Below are positions 14,665-22,671 of a stretch of DNA of 64,000 nucleotides, piece after piece. How positions within the stretch are numbered: position 1 is the first letter of the stretch; every line of letters begins with the position of its first letter. A program made the translations under genes and the position numbers. The notes beneath the pieces were generated by a model that saw nothing but the letters and a program-made list of their open reading frames with translations, had not been told where the DNA came from and did no database searches. Source of the stretch: DAOUAE01 sp034433795 (GTDB lineage: Bacteria > Chloroflexota > UBA6077 > FW602-bin22 > DAOUAE01); assembly GCA_034433795.1 (NCBI GenBank), contig DAOUAE010000065.1:1-64000 (forward strand), in the 5' to 3' direction.

Positions 14665-15591
14665 GTGTTCGACCGTTGGCGACGGCTGGACGAAGGGGTC
14701 CGCCGCACGCGGGAGACGTTCTTCGGGCGGCTGGCCCGGGTCTTCGACCGTCAGGCCCTGACCGACGCCCTCTGGGAGGAACTGGAGGAGCTGCTGATCG
14801 CGGCCGATGTCAGCGTGCCGGTGGCCACGGCGCTCATTGAGGCGGCGCGCGAACAGGTCCGCCGGGAGGGCATTCGCGACAGCGCCCGGGCCCGCGATGT
14901 TCTGGTCAAAGAGATGGTGCGGGTGCTGCGGACGGTCAACGGGACTCCGGGCCTGGCCCTGCGCACCGACCGGCTGAACGTCATCCTGATCATCGGGGTC
15001 AACGGCACCGGCAAGACCACGACCATCGGGAAACTGGCCCACGCCCTGCGGGAGAGCGGCCGGTCGGTGGTGGTGGCGGCGGCCGATACCTTCCGGGCGG
15101 CGGCCATCGAGCAACTGAAGGTCTGGGCCGAGCGGGCTCAGGTGCCGGTGGTGGCCCACCAGCCGGGCAGCGACCCCGGCGCGGTGGTCTTCGACGCCTG
15201 GCAGGCGGCCCGCGCCCGGGGGGCCGATGTGCTGCTGGTGGACACGGCCGGCCGGCTCCACACCAAGTACAACCTGATGGAGGAGCTGAAAAAGATCCGG
15301 CGGGTGCTGGCCCGGCAGGATCCAACGGCTCCGCACGAGGTGCTTCTGGTGCTGGATGCCACCACCGGCCAGAACGGTCTGGCTCAGGCCCAGCATTTCA
15401 CCGAGGCGGTCGGTGTGACCGGGCTGGTCCTGACCAAGGTGGACGGCACGGCCAAGGGCGGGGTGGCCTTCGCCATCGCCCACGCCTTGAAGCTGCCGAT
15501 CAAGTACCTGGGGACCGGCGAGCAGCTCGACGACCTGGTCCCCTTCGACGCCCAGGAGTACGTTCAGGCGCTCCTGGGCCAGGCGGCCTGA
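14665..15591 (+). CDS. ftsY: Signal recognition particle receptor FtsY
   Basis: SRP-receptor GTPase that docks Ffh-ribosome complexes at the membrane, 308 aa. The NG domain is complete: N helices, G1 GVNGTGKTTTIGKLA, the DTFRAAA motif, G3 DTAGR, and G4 TKVDGTAKGG. The acidic A domain of E. coli FtsY is absent, as in most Gram-positive-type proteins. GTG 14665 has a strong ribosome site (AAGGAGGG, 8 nt away) and is chosen although the frame stays open upstream into the sigma gene. Confidence 0.93.
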   Translation: MFDRWRRLDEGVRRTRETFFGRLARVFDRQALTDALWEELEELLIAADVSVPVATALIEAAREQVRREGIRDSARARDVLVKEMVRVLRTVNGTPGLALRTDRLNVILIIGVNGTGKTTTIGKLAHALRESGRSVVVAAADTFRAAAIEQLKVWAERAQVPVVAHQPGSDPGAVVFDAWQAARARGADVLLVDTAGRLHTKYNLMEELKKIRRVLARQDPTAPHEVLLVLDATTGQNGLAQAQHFTEAVGVTGLVLTKVDGTAKGGVAFAIAHALKLPIKYLGTGEQLDDLVPFDAQEYVQALLGQAA

Positions 15592-15611
15592 ACGCCGTTC
15601 GGAGGCGAAGA

Positions 15612-16151
15612 GTGGTCGATACTGGCGTCTACCTGGTCGGGCGCGTGGTGACACTCCGCGATCTGGTCCGGGCCGATGTGGACGAGATGGCCCGCTGGCC
15701 GCGCTTCAGCGAGCCGGAGCTGGCCTGGGCCAACCTCGACCTGGCGACCCCGGAGGACCGCGATCTCTGGTTCGCCCGCAGCGCGAGCGGGCCGACACGG
15801 CGGCGTTTTGCGATCCTCGACCCGGCCGGACAGGTCATCGGCACGATCAGCCTGCGCAATATCGACCCGCAGCGGGGTGAGGCCACGCTGGGGATCATCC
15901 TCAGCGCCGGCGCGGTCAATCGCGGCTACGGGACCGACGCCATTCGCACGCTCCTGGCCTACGCCTTCGGCCCGCTGGGACTGCGGCAGGTGCGCCTGGA
16001 GGTGGCGGCCGACAACCACCGCGCCCGCCGCTGCTACGCCAAGTGCGGGTTCCAGACGGTCGGCCAGTACTGGGGGGTCGATGGTGTCCTGTATCTGGAG
16101 ATGGTGGTGACACCGGCTGACCTGGCGACCGAAGAGGCGGATAGGGCCTAG
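15612..16151 (+). CDS. GNAT family N-acetyltransferase (RimJ/RimL-like)
   Basis: Predicted acetyl-CoA dependent acetyltransferase, 179 aa. The GNAT order is visible: TLRDLVRADVDEMARW (strand 1, helix 1), IGTISLRNIDPQRGEATLGIIL (strands 4-5), the acetyl-CoA loop NRGYGTDAIRTLL (about residues 100-112), and VAADNHRARRCYAKCGF near the end. GTG 15612 has GGAGGCGAAG upstream. It lies 20 nt after ftsY and is likely cotranscribed. The substrate (protein N-terminus or small molecule) cannot be read. Confidence 0.85.
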   Translation: MVDTGVYLVGRVVTLRDLVRADVDEMARWPRFSEPELAWANLDLATPEDRDLWFARSASGPTRRRFAILDPAGQVIGTISLRNIDPQRGEATLGIILSAGAVNRGYGTDAIRTLLAYAFGPLGLRQVRLEVAADNHRARRCYAKCGFQTVGQYWGVDGVLYLEMVVTPADLATEEADRA

Positions 16152-16170
16152 CCGGCGAAAGACGGCGGCA

Positions 16171-16199
16171 TTGCCGAAAGCGAACATGTGTGCTATATA
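16171..16199 (+). promoter_or_regulatory. recA promoter with a LexA-like box
   Basis: -35 TTGCCG (16171-16176) and -10 TATATA (16194-16199), 17 bp apart. Inside the spacer, CGAACATGTGTGCT (16181-16194) has the left half (CGAAC) of the Gram-positive LexA box CGAACNNNNGTTCG but a degenerate right half. The position is right for SOS repression; the match is partial. Confidence 0.5.
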
Positions 16200-16254
16200 G
16201 TGGGCGCACCGGGCCGTGTGCGGGCGGCACGGGAGGAGACGAGGAGGAGAGCCG

Positions 16255-17286
16255 ATGCTGGACAAGGAGCGGGAGCGGGCGCTGGAGATCGCGATCGCCC
16301 AGATCGACAAGCAGTTCGGGAAGGGGTCGATCATGCGGCTGGGGGAAGCCTCCCCCCGCCTGCAGGTCGAGGCCATCCCGACGGGAGCCATCGCCCTTGA
16401 CCTGGCGCTGGGGGTCGGCGGGATCCCCCGGGGGCGGATCACCGAGATCTTCGGGCCGGAGTCCTCGGGCAAGACGACGCTCTGTTACCACATCATCGCC
16501 TCGGCCCAGCGCCTGGGCGGGATCGGGGCCTTCATCGACGCCGAGCACGCCCTGGATCCCGAATACGCGCGGCGCTGCGGGGTGGATGTCGATAACCTCT
16601 ACCTCAGCCAGCCGGATACCGGTGAGCAGGCCCTGGAGATCGCCGAGGCCCTGGTCCGGTCGGGGGCGGTGGATGTCATCGCCATCGACTCGGTGGCGGC
16701 GCTGGTGCCCCGGGCCGAACTCGAGGGGGACATGGGCGATTCGCACGTGGGCCTGCAGGCCCGGCTGATGTCGCAGGCCCTGCGGAAACTGACCGCCGCC
16801 ATCAGCCGGTCGAAGACGGCGGTCATCTTCACCAACCAGTTGCGGCAGAAGATCGGCGTGATGTTCGGCAACCCCGAGACCACCCCCGGCGGGCTGGCCC
16901 TGAAGTTCTACGCCTCGGTGCGCCTGGACATCCGCCGGGTCGAGGCGATCAAGCAGGGCAGCGAGATCATCGGCAGCCGGACGAAGGTCCGGGTGGTCAA
17001 GAACAAGGTGGCGCCCCCCTACCGGACGGCCGAGTTCGACATCCTCTTCAATGAGGGTATCTCGCGGGAAGGGGGGCTGCTGGACGTCGGCATCGAGCTG
17101 GGGATTCTGCGCAAGAGCGGGGCCTTCATCAGCTTCGGCGACATCCGTCTGGGCCAGGGACGCGAGAACGCCCGCGAGTTCCTGCGCCAGAACCCGCAGG
17201 TGGCCGACGAGATCGAGCGCCAGATCCGCGCCAACAGCCAGGCCTATCAGGGGCGGGTTGAACTGGTGGCCGACGGAGGCGAGTAG
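16255..17286 (+). CDS. recA: Recombinase RecA
   Basis: ATP-dependent strand-exchange protein for homologous recombination and SOS activation, 343 aa. Walker A GPESSGKTTL, Walker B VIAIDSVAALVP, loop L1 MGDSHVGLQARLMSQALRK, and loop L2 FTNQLRQKIGVMFGNPETTPGG are all intact. The ribosome site GAGGAGAG precedes ATG 16255. No intein is present. The stop codon is followed directly by the recX start. Confidence 0.97.
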   Translation: MLDKERERALEIAIAQIDKQFGKGSIMRLGEASPRLQVEAIPTGAIALDLALGVGGIPRGRITEIFGPESSGKTTLCYHIIASAQRLGGIGAFIDAEHALDPEYARRCGVDVDNLYLSQPDTGEQALEIAEALVRSGAVDVIAIDSVAALVPRAELEGDMGDSHVGLQARLMSQALRKLTAAISRSKTAVIFTNQLRQKIGVMFGNPETTPGGLALKFYASVRLDIRRVEAIKQGSEIIGSRTKVRVVKNKVAPPYRTAEFDILFNEGISREGGLLDVGIELGILRKSGAFISFGDIRLGQGRENAREFLRQNPQVADEIERQIRANSQAYQGRVELVADGGE

Positions 17287-17769
17287 GTGGACCCCGAGAC
17301 CGCCTACCAGCGGGCGCTGGACAGCGCCCTGCGTTTTCTCAGTTATCGCCCGCGCAGCGAACAGGAGGTCCGCCGCCGGTTGGGCCGACAGGCCTGGCCG
17401 GCCGAGGTCATCGAGGCGGTGGTGGCCCGGCTGCGCGCGGTGGGCCTGCTGGACGACGCGGCCTTCGCCCGGCTCTGGGTTGAGAACCGCCAGCAGTTCC
17501 GGCCCCGGGGGACCCGGGCCCTCGAGGCGGAGCTGCGCGCGCGAGGGGTCGAGACCGCAGTGGCCCGGGCGGCGGTGGCGGAGCAGGACGAGGAGGCGAT
17601 GGCGGAGCGGGCGGCCCGGGCCCAGGTGTCTCGCCTGGCCGGACTCGACCGGCCGACGGCCCGCCGGCGCCTGGCGGCCTTCCTGCTCCGACGCGGCTTC
17701 GGCCCGGCGGTGGTCTACCCCGTGGTGGACCGGCTGTTGCCGCCGGAGTCCCGAGAGCGTGTGGACTAG
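17287..17769 (+). CDS. recX: Regulatory protein RecX
   Basis: Modulator of RecA filaments, 160 aa, built of RecX three-helix repeats (LRFLSYRPRSEQEVRRRL, then VVARLRAVGLLDDAAFARLWVENR). It starts with GTG immediately after the recA stop and uses the GGCGAG context within the recA end as its ribosome site. The recA-recX arrangement is common and supports the call. Confidence 0.9.
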   Translation: MDPETAYQRALDSALRFLSYRPRSEQEVRRRLGRQAWPAEVIEAVVARLRAVGLLDDAAFARLWVENRQQFRPRGTRALEAELRARGVETAVARAAVAEQDEEAMAERAARAQVSRLAGLDRPTARRRLAAFLLRRGFGPAVVYPVVDRLLPPESRERVD

Positions 17770-17795
17770 CCGGGGGTAGGTGGACGGTCCGGTCG

Positions 17796-17824
17796 AAGGA
17801 AGGCCGGAGCGGCTGGCCTTCCTT
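17796..17824 (+). terminator. Hairpin after recX, probable terminator
   Basis: AAGGAAGGCC (17796-17805) and GGCCTTCCTT (17815-17824) form a perfect 10-bp stem around GGAGCGGCT. There is no T-run, and the 3' arm runs into the -35 of the next promoter. Confidence 0.5.
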
Positions 17825-17852
17825 GACATGGCATGTGGGCGGCTTTTATCAT
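17823..17852 (+). promoter_or_regulatory. Promoter of the RNase Y gene
   Basis: TTGACA (17823-17828) and TATCAT (17847-17852), 18 bp apart. The -35 overlaps the end of the recX hairpin. Confidence 0.7.
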
Positions 17853-17928
17853 TAAGGCGGGTCGGGCGCGCCGCGCTCGACCCGGCAGTTCTTTAAGAGC
17901 CAAAGACGCAGAGTGAGGTGACTCTTGC

Positions 17929-19464
17929 ATGATCCCCGATTGGGTGACGTGGGTTCTGATCGCGCTCACCATCGGGAGCTCCGCCGTGGCCCTGCTCTCC
18001 TATCGTCGGGCCCATCATCTCCGCGCCAGTCTCGAACACGCCGGTCGCACTGCGGAGAAGATCGTGGCCGAGGCCCAGGACAAGGCGCGGGCCCTCCTTT
18101 TGGAAGCGCAGGATGAAGCTCTCAAGATAAAACTGCAGGCGGAACAGGAAGTTCGTGAGCGGCGCTCGGACCTCCAGCGTCAGGAGCGCCGCTTGCAGCA
18201 AAAAGAGGAGACGCTCGACCGCCGCGGTGAGCAGCTGGAACGGCGCGAGCGGCAACTGGCCCAGAAAGAGCGCGAACTGGAGCAGGCCCGGGCCGAGGTC
18301 GAGAAGCTGAAGCAGCGGGAGTTCGAGGAACTCCAGCGCATCAGCGGTCTGACGCGGGAGCAGGCCCGCCAGACACTCCTCCAGATGATCGAGGAAGAGG
18401 TGCGGCAGGAGGCCAACCGCCGCGTCCGCGAGATCGAGCAGGAGGCCAAGGAGGAGGCCGACCGCCGGGCCCGCAAGATCATCGCCCTGGCCATCCAGCG
18501 CTGCGCGGCCGATCAGGTGGCTGAGCTGAGTTCGACGGTGGTGCCGCTGCCCAACGATGAGATGAAAGGGCGCATCATCGGCCGCGAGGGCCGCAATATC
18601 CGGGCGCTGGAGAGCATGACCGGGGTGGATGTCATCATCGATGACACGCCGGACGCCGTGACCCTCTCCGGCTTCGACCCGATCCGCCGCGAGATCGCCC
18701 GCATGGCCCTGCAGAAGCTCATCGCCGATGGGCGCATCCACCCGGCCCGCATCGAAGAGGTGGTCAACAAGTCCCGCCAGGAGCTGGAGCAGATCATCCG
18801 CGAGGAGGGCGAGCGGGCGGCGATTCAAGCAGGGGTCCACGGCTTGCACCCGGAGTTGCTGAAGCTGCTGGGACGGCTCAAGTTCCGGACCTCCTACGGC
18901 CAGAACGTGCTGATGCACTCCATCGAGGTGGCCCACCTGGCGGCCATGATCGCCGCCGAACTGGGGGCCGATGTGACCGTGGCCCGCACGGCCGGTCTGC
19001 TGCACGATATCGGCAAAGCGGTGGATCACGAGGTCGAGGGGCCGCACGCTCTCATCGGCGCCGATATTGTCCGTCGCTTCGGCAAGTCACCCAAGATCGT
19101 CCACGCCATCGCCGCCCACCATTTCGACGAGGAGCCCCAGACCATCGAGCCCATTATTATCAGCGCCGCCGACGCTATCTCCGGCGCCCGGCCGGGAGCG
19201 CGCCGGGAGACGGTCGAGAACTACATCAAGCGCCTGGAGGCGCTGGAGGCGGTGGCCTACTCCTTCCCCGGCGTGGAGAAGGCCTACGCCATCCAGGCGG
19301 GCCGGGAGATCCGGATCATCGTCAAGCCCGATCAGATCGACGACCTGGGCGCGGTGCGTCTGGCCCGCGACATCGCCCGGAAGATCGAAGAGACGCTGGA
19401 GTATCCTGGCCAGATCAAGGTGACCGTCCTGCGCGAGACACGGGTGGTCGACTACGCCCGCTGA
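17929..19464 (+). CDS. rny: Ribonuclease Y
   Basis: Membrane-anchored endoribonuclease that starts mRNA decay in bacteria lacking RNase E, 511 aa. The order is: an N-terminal membrane helix (residues 5-24), a long charged coiled coil (about 35-190), a KH domain (MKGRIIGREGRNIRALE), and an HD domain with the HD pair LLHDIGKA and the downstream SAADAIS motif. Length and architecture are the family norm. It has its own promoter and is followed by a hairpin. Confidence 0.95.
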   Translation: MIPDWVTWVLIALTIGSSAVALLSYRRAHHLRASLEHAGRTAEKIVAEAQDKARALLLEAQDEALKIKLQAEQEVRERRSDLQRQERRLQQKEETLDRRGEQLERRERQLAQKERELEQARAEVEKLKQREFEELQRISGLTREQARQTLLQMIEEEVRQEANRRVREIEQEAKEEADRRARKIIALAIQRCAADQVAELSSTVVPLPNDEMKGRIIGREGRNIRALESMTGVDVIIDDTPDAVTLSGFDPIRREIARMALQKLIADGRIHPARIEEVVNKSRQELEQIIREEGERAAIQAGVHGLHPELLKLLGRLKFRTSYGQNVLMHSIEVAHLAAMIAAELGADVTVARTAGLLHDIGKAVDHEVEGPHALIGADIVRRFGKSPKIVHAIAAHHFDEEPQTIEPIIISAADAISGARPGARRETVENYIKRLEALEAVAYSFPGVEKAYAIQAGREIRIIVKPDQIDDLGAVRLARDIARKIEETLEYPGQIKVTVLRETRVVDYAR

Positions 19465-19472
19465 GCGTCCGC

Positions 19473-19499
19473 GCCCCCAGGGAGCCGCTCCCTGGGGGC
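19473..19499 (+). terminator. Strong hairpin after rny
   Basis: GCCCCCAGGGAG (19473-19484) and CTCCCTGGGGGC (19488-19499) pair perfectly around a CCG loop. The following CCCTTCGTTGTCT is only moderately T-rich, so read-through into ymdB is possible. Confidence 0.65.
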
Positions 19500-19522
19500 C
19501 CTTCGTTGTCTGAGTGGGGAAG

Positions 19523-20284
19523 ATGCGCATCCTGATGATCGGTGATATCGTGGGGCGACCGGGACGACAGGCGGTCGCTCACCTTCTGCCTCGTCTGCGA
19601 ACCGAACAGCGCCTGGACTTTGTCATCGCCAACGGCGAGAACGCGGCCGGAGGCCGGGGGCTGACCCCGGCCATCGCCGAGGAGCTGCTGGCTGCGGGGG
19701 TCGATGTCATCACCACCGGCAACCATGTCTGGGCCCAGCGCGAGCTCCTGGACTACCTGGAACGGGATGTGCCGGTCCTGCGCCCACTCAACTATCCGCC
19801 CGGCGTGCCGGGCCGGGGGGTCATCGTGGTGCGCGGTGTGCGGGTGGTCAACCTGCTCGGTCGGGCCGGACTGCAGTGTGTGGACTGCCCGTTTCGGGCG
19901 GTCGACGCCCTGCTCCGGGCGGCGCCGGAGCCGGCGGTGACGGTCGTGGATTTCCACGCCGAGATGACCTCGGAGAAGGTGGCGATGGGCTGGTACCTGG
20001 CCGGCCGGGTGAGCGCGGTCCTGGGCACCCACACCCACGTTCCGACCGCCGACGCCCGGGTCCTGCCAGGGGGGACGGCCTGCGTGGCCGATGTGGGCAT
20101 GGTCGGGCCGCTGAACTCGGTTCTCGGGATGGAGACCGAACGGGTGATCCGCTCTTTCACGACCGGTCTGCCGCTGCGCCTTGAGGTGGCCGACGGGCCG
20201 GTCCAGTTCAACAGCGTTCTGGTCGAGGTCGACCCGGCGACCGGCCGGGCCCGGCAGGTCTGTCGACTGGACCTGGTGGTCTGA
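19523..20284 (+). CDS. YmdB-like metallophosphoesterase (TIGR00282 family)
   Basis: Predicted dinuclear-metal phosphodiesterase, 253 aa. Metal ligands appear in order: MIGDIVGRPGR, NGENAAGG, TGNHVW, DFHAEMTSEK and GTHTHVPTAD. B. subtilis YmdB hydrolyses cyclic nucleotides in vitro and its gene neighbours rny, exactly as here, which supports the call. ATG 19523 is preferred to GTG 19514 because GTGGGGA then serves as the ribosome site. It is followed within 10 nt by the PHP gene. Confidence 0.88.
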   Translation: MRILMIGDIVGRPGRQAVAHLLPRLRTEQRLDFVIANGENAAGGRGLTPAIAEELLAAGVDVITTGNHVWAQRELLDYLERDVPVLRPLNYPPGVPGRGVIVVRGVRVVNLLGRAGLQCVDCPFRAVDALLRAAPEPAVTVVDFHAEMTSEKVAMGWYLAGRVSAVLGTHTHVPTADARVLPGGTACVADVGMVGPLNSVLGMETERVIRSFTTGLPLRLEVADGPVQFNSVLVEVDPATGRARQVCRLDLVV

Positions 20285-20293
20285 GGCGTGCCG

Positions 20294-21154
20294 ATGGGAC
20301 GTATCGATCTGCACACCCATACCACCGCGTCCGACGGCCGCTATCCGCCGGCGGCCCTGGTCGACCTGGCCGTCGCGCGGGGAGTGGAGGTCCTGGCCGT
20401 CACCGACCACGATTCGACCGAGGGGGTGGCCGCAGCCCAGGCGCGCGGCCGGGAGCGGGGGCTGGAGGTCTGGCCGGGGGTGGAGATCAGCACCGATCTG
20501 CCCCAGGCCGAGGTCCACATCCTCGGCTATTTCGTCGACACCACCGATCCGACGTTCCAGGCCACTTTACGCCGGCTGCGCGAATCACGGCGGGAACGGG
20601 CCTGGCGCATGGTCCAGCGGCTGGCCGACCTGGGCCGGCCGGTGAGTTGGGAGCGGGTGGTGGAGCTGGCCGGCGGCGGGGCCATCGGCCGGCCTCATAT
20701 CGCCCAGGCGATGGTCGAGCGCGGCTATGTGGCCTCGATCCGCGAAGCCTTTGAGCGGTACCTCGGCCGGGGCGGACCGGCCTACGTCGAACGGTATAAA
20801 CTCACGCCGGTCGAGGCGGTGCGCCTTATCCGGCAGGCGCGGGGGCTGCCAGCCCTGGCCCATCCCCTTTTCATCGGGGGCGCGGTCGCGGGCGGCCAGC
20901 CGGCGGTCGAGGCACTGCTGCCCGATCTGGTGGCCGCCGGTCTGGTCGGACTGGAGGTCTACTATCCGGGGTACGATGAGACGGCCCAGGCCTACCTTCT
21001 GGCCCTGGCCGCCCGCTACGACCTCGTCCCGACCGGCGGGAGCGATTTTCACGGCCGCGACGACGGCCACGGCGATCTCGGGTCGGTCGACGTCCCGCTT
21101 GCGTCGGTCGCCCGCTTGCGGGCGCTAGCTGTCCAGCGCCCACCCCCGGGCTGA
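20294..21154 (+). CDS. PHP-domain phosphoesterase (RNase AM/YciV-like)
   Basis: Metal-dependent phosphoesterase of the PHP superfamily, 286 aa. Motifs DLHTHTTASDG, VTDHDST, GVEIS, LAHP and GSDFHG give the metal-binding His/Asp/Glu set. The length and the insert AIGRPHIAQAMVERGY match the nucleoside-3',5'-bisphosphate phosphatase/RNase AM group, but the substrate is inferred. GTG 20288 is an alternative start. It forms an RNA- and nucleotide-turnover cluster with rny and ymdB. Confidence 0.82.
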   Translation: MGRIDLHTHTTASDGRYPPAALVDLAVARGVEVLAVTDHDSTEGVAAAQARGRERGLEVWPGVEISTDLPQAEVHILGYFVDTTDPTFQATLRRLRESRRERAWRMVQRLADLGRPVSWERVVELAGGGAIGRPHIAQAMVERGYVASIREAFERYLGRGGPAYVERYKLTPVEAVRLIRQARGLPALAHPLFIGGAVAGGQPAVEALLPDLVAAGLVGLEVYYPGYDETAQAYLLALAARYDLVPTGGSDFHGRDDGHGDLGSVDVPLASVARLRALAVQRPPPG

Positions 21155-21258
21155 GCCCCCGTCGGCTCTCCACCCCCTCCAGGGAGGTTCGGCGGCGCCC
21201 TCCATACCCGTCCGACCGCTCAGACGGCCCGGGGCGCCGACGGGTTTCGCCAAAGCGG

Positions 21259-21289
21259 ACCGGGCCGGAGTGGCGGTCTCCGGCCCGGT
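21259..21289. terminator. Perfect hairpin between convergent genes
   Basis: ACCGGGCCGGAG (21259-21270) and CTCCGGCCCGGT (21278-21289) form a 12-bp perfect stem between the convergent PHP and htrA genes. It lacks a T-run on either strand; a bidirectional terminator role is plausible but unproven. Confidence 0.45.
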
Positions 21290-21326
21290 AGGCGTTCAGG
21301 CTGAGTCTGGCGTGCGACCGGGCCGC

Positions 21327-22529
21327 TCAGGGCAGGCGTTCGGGCCAGGCCTCCAGCGTGACGGTCAGGGTCTGGGTCTGCCCCTGGCGCAGAACGGTCA
21401 GCCGGACGGTGTCACCGACCTGTTTGGTCTCCAGATAGGCGGCGATGTCCTCGACTCTGGCCACGGACTGGCCGTCGATGGCGGTGATGACATCGCCCCC
21501 GGTGGGCAGGGTCTCCGGATCGCCGGTCCACTCGTTCTCGGTGCGAATGGCGCCGCGCAGCCCCGCCTTGGCCGCCGGGCTGTTGGGGACGACGCGGATG
21601 ACGTAGACCCCCGCCTGGCCGCTCAGGCCCAGCCGGTCACCCACCTCGCTCAGGGGAAGGCCGCTGATGCCCAGCCAGGGATAGACCACCGTTCCGCCCT
21701 GTTTGAGACGGGGCAGGACACGCTTGGCGGTGTTCACCGGGACGGCGAAGCCCACCCCCACCGAGCCGCGGACCGGGCTCTCGATCACCGTGTTGATGCC
21801 GATGACCTGTCCACGGGCGTTGAGGAGGGGCCCTCCGGAGTTGCCGGGGTTGATGGCGGCGTCGGTCTGAATCATGTTCAGGATGCTCCGACCGGTCTCA
21901 CCCGGTCGGCTGCGTCCCAGGGCGCTGACGATCCCCACGGTCACGGTCCAGCGCTGGCCGAAGGGATTGCCGATGGCGATGGCCAGTTGGCCGACCCGTA
22001 GCTGGTCCGAGTCGCCCAGTTCGGCCACCCGCAGTTTCTCCGGGGGAAGATTGACTTTAAGGAGCGCCAGGTCGTTGGCCGGGTCGCGGCCAATGACGGT
22101 GGCGGCGGTGCGGGTGCCGTCGAACAGGGTGACCCGGATGGTCCGGGCGCCCTCGACGACGTGGTTGTTGGTCAGGATGTGGCCCTCGCGGTCGATGATG
22201 ATACCGGAGCCGGCGCCGCGCTCCGGCTGGGCGCCCGGGCTGCGGCCCTCGGCGGTGATCAGGACCACCGCCGGCGCGACCTGCTCATAGACCCGGTTGA
22301 TGACCGCTTCGATCTCCAGGAGCCCGGCCGGCGAACCCGTGGTGGGGGTGCGGGGCGGGCTGGTCGCCGTGGGCGTCGCCCCCGGTGCCTGGGCCTCGGC
22401 GGTGGCTCCGGGGGTGAGCAGCGGGGGCAGGGTGAGCGCGGGCCAGGCCAGACGGTCGCGGGCCAGCATCAGCCCGGCCCCGAGGAGGAGACCGAGAACC
22501 AGAAAAGCGAGCGAACGCAGGGTACGCAT
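21327..22529 (-). CDS. HtrA/DegP-type serine protease with PDZ domain
   Basis: Membrane-anchored quality-control protease, 400 aa. An N-terminal signal anchor (about residues 5-24) and a Pro/Thr-rich linker precede a trypsin-like domain with the triad His (LTNNHVV), Asp (NDLALLKV) and Ser (GNSGGPLL). A single PDZ domain occupies about residues 290-390 with the carboxylate loop YPWLGI. A -10 TATACT is visible on the minus strand at 22602-22607 without a clear -35. It lies 142 bp downstream of a two-component system in the same direction, a neighbourhood often linked to envelope stress. Confidence 0.9.
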   Translation of the reverse strand: MRTLRSLAFLVLGLLLGAGLMLARDRLAWPALTLPPLLTPGATAEAQAPGATPTATSPPRTPTTGSPAGLLEIEAVINRVYEQVAPAVVLITAEGRSPGAQPERGAGSGIIIDREGHILTNNHVVEGARTIRVTLFDGTRTAATVIGRDPANDLALLKVNLPPEKLRVAELGDSDQLRVGQLAIAIGNPFGQRWTVTVGIVSALGRSRPGETGRSILNMIQTDAAINPGNSGGPLLNARGQVIGINTVIESPVRGSVGVGFAVPVNTAKRVLPRLKQGGTVVYPWLGISGLPLSEVGDRLGLSGQAGVYVIRVVPNSPAAKAGLRGAIRTENEWTGDPETLPTGGDVITAIDGQSVARVEDIAAYLETKQVGDTVRLTVLRQGQTQTLTVTLEAWPERLP

Positions 22530-22671
22530 CGATCAGACTCCTTTGGGGAACGAGCCCCAGCGCCTGTCCGCCTCTCGGTACGGCGAGAGGTCGCTACCTC
22601 CAGTATAGCCGGTGGCTGTAAAGAGAATGTCATCACCGCGTAAAGCCTGGGTAAAACGGGCCAGCAGCTGG

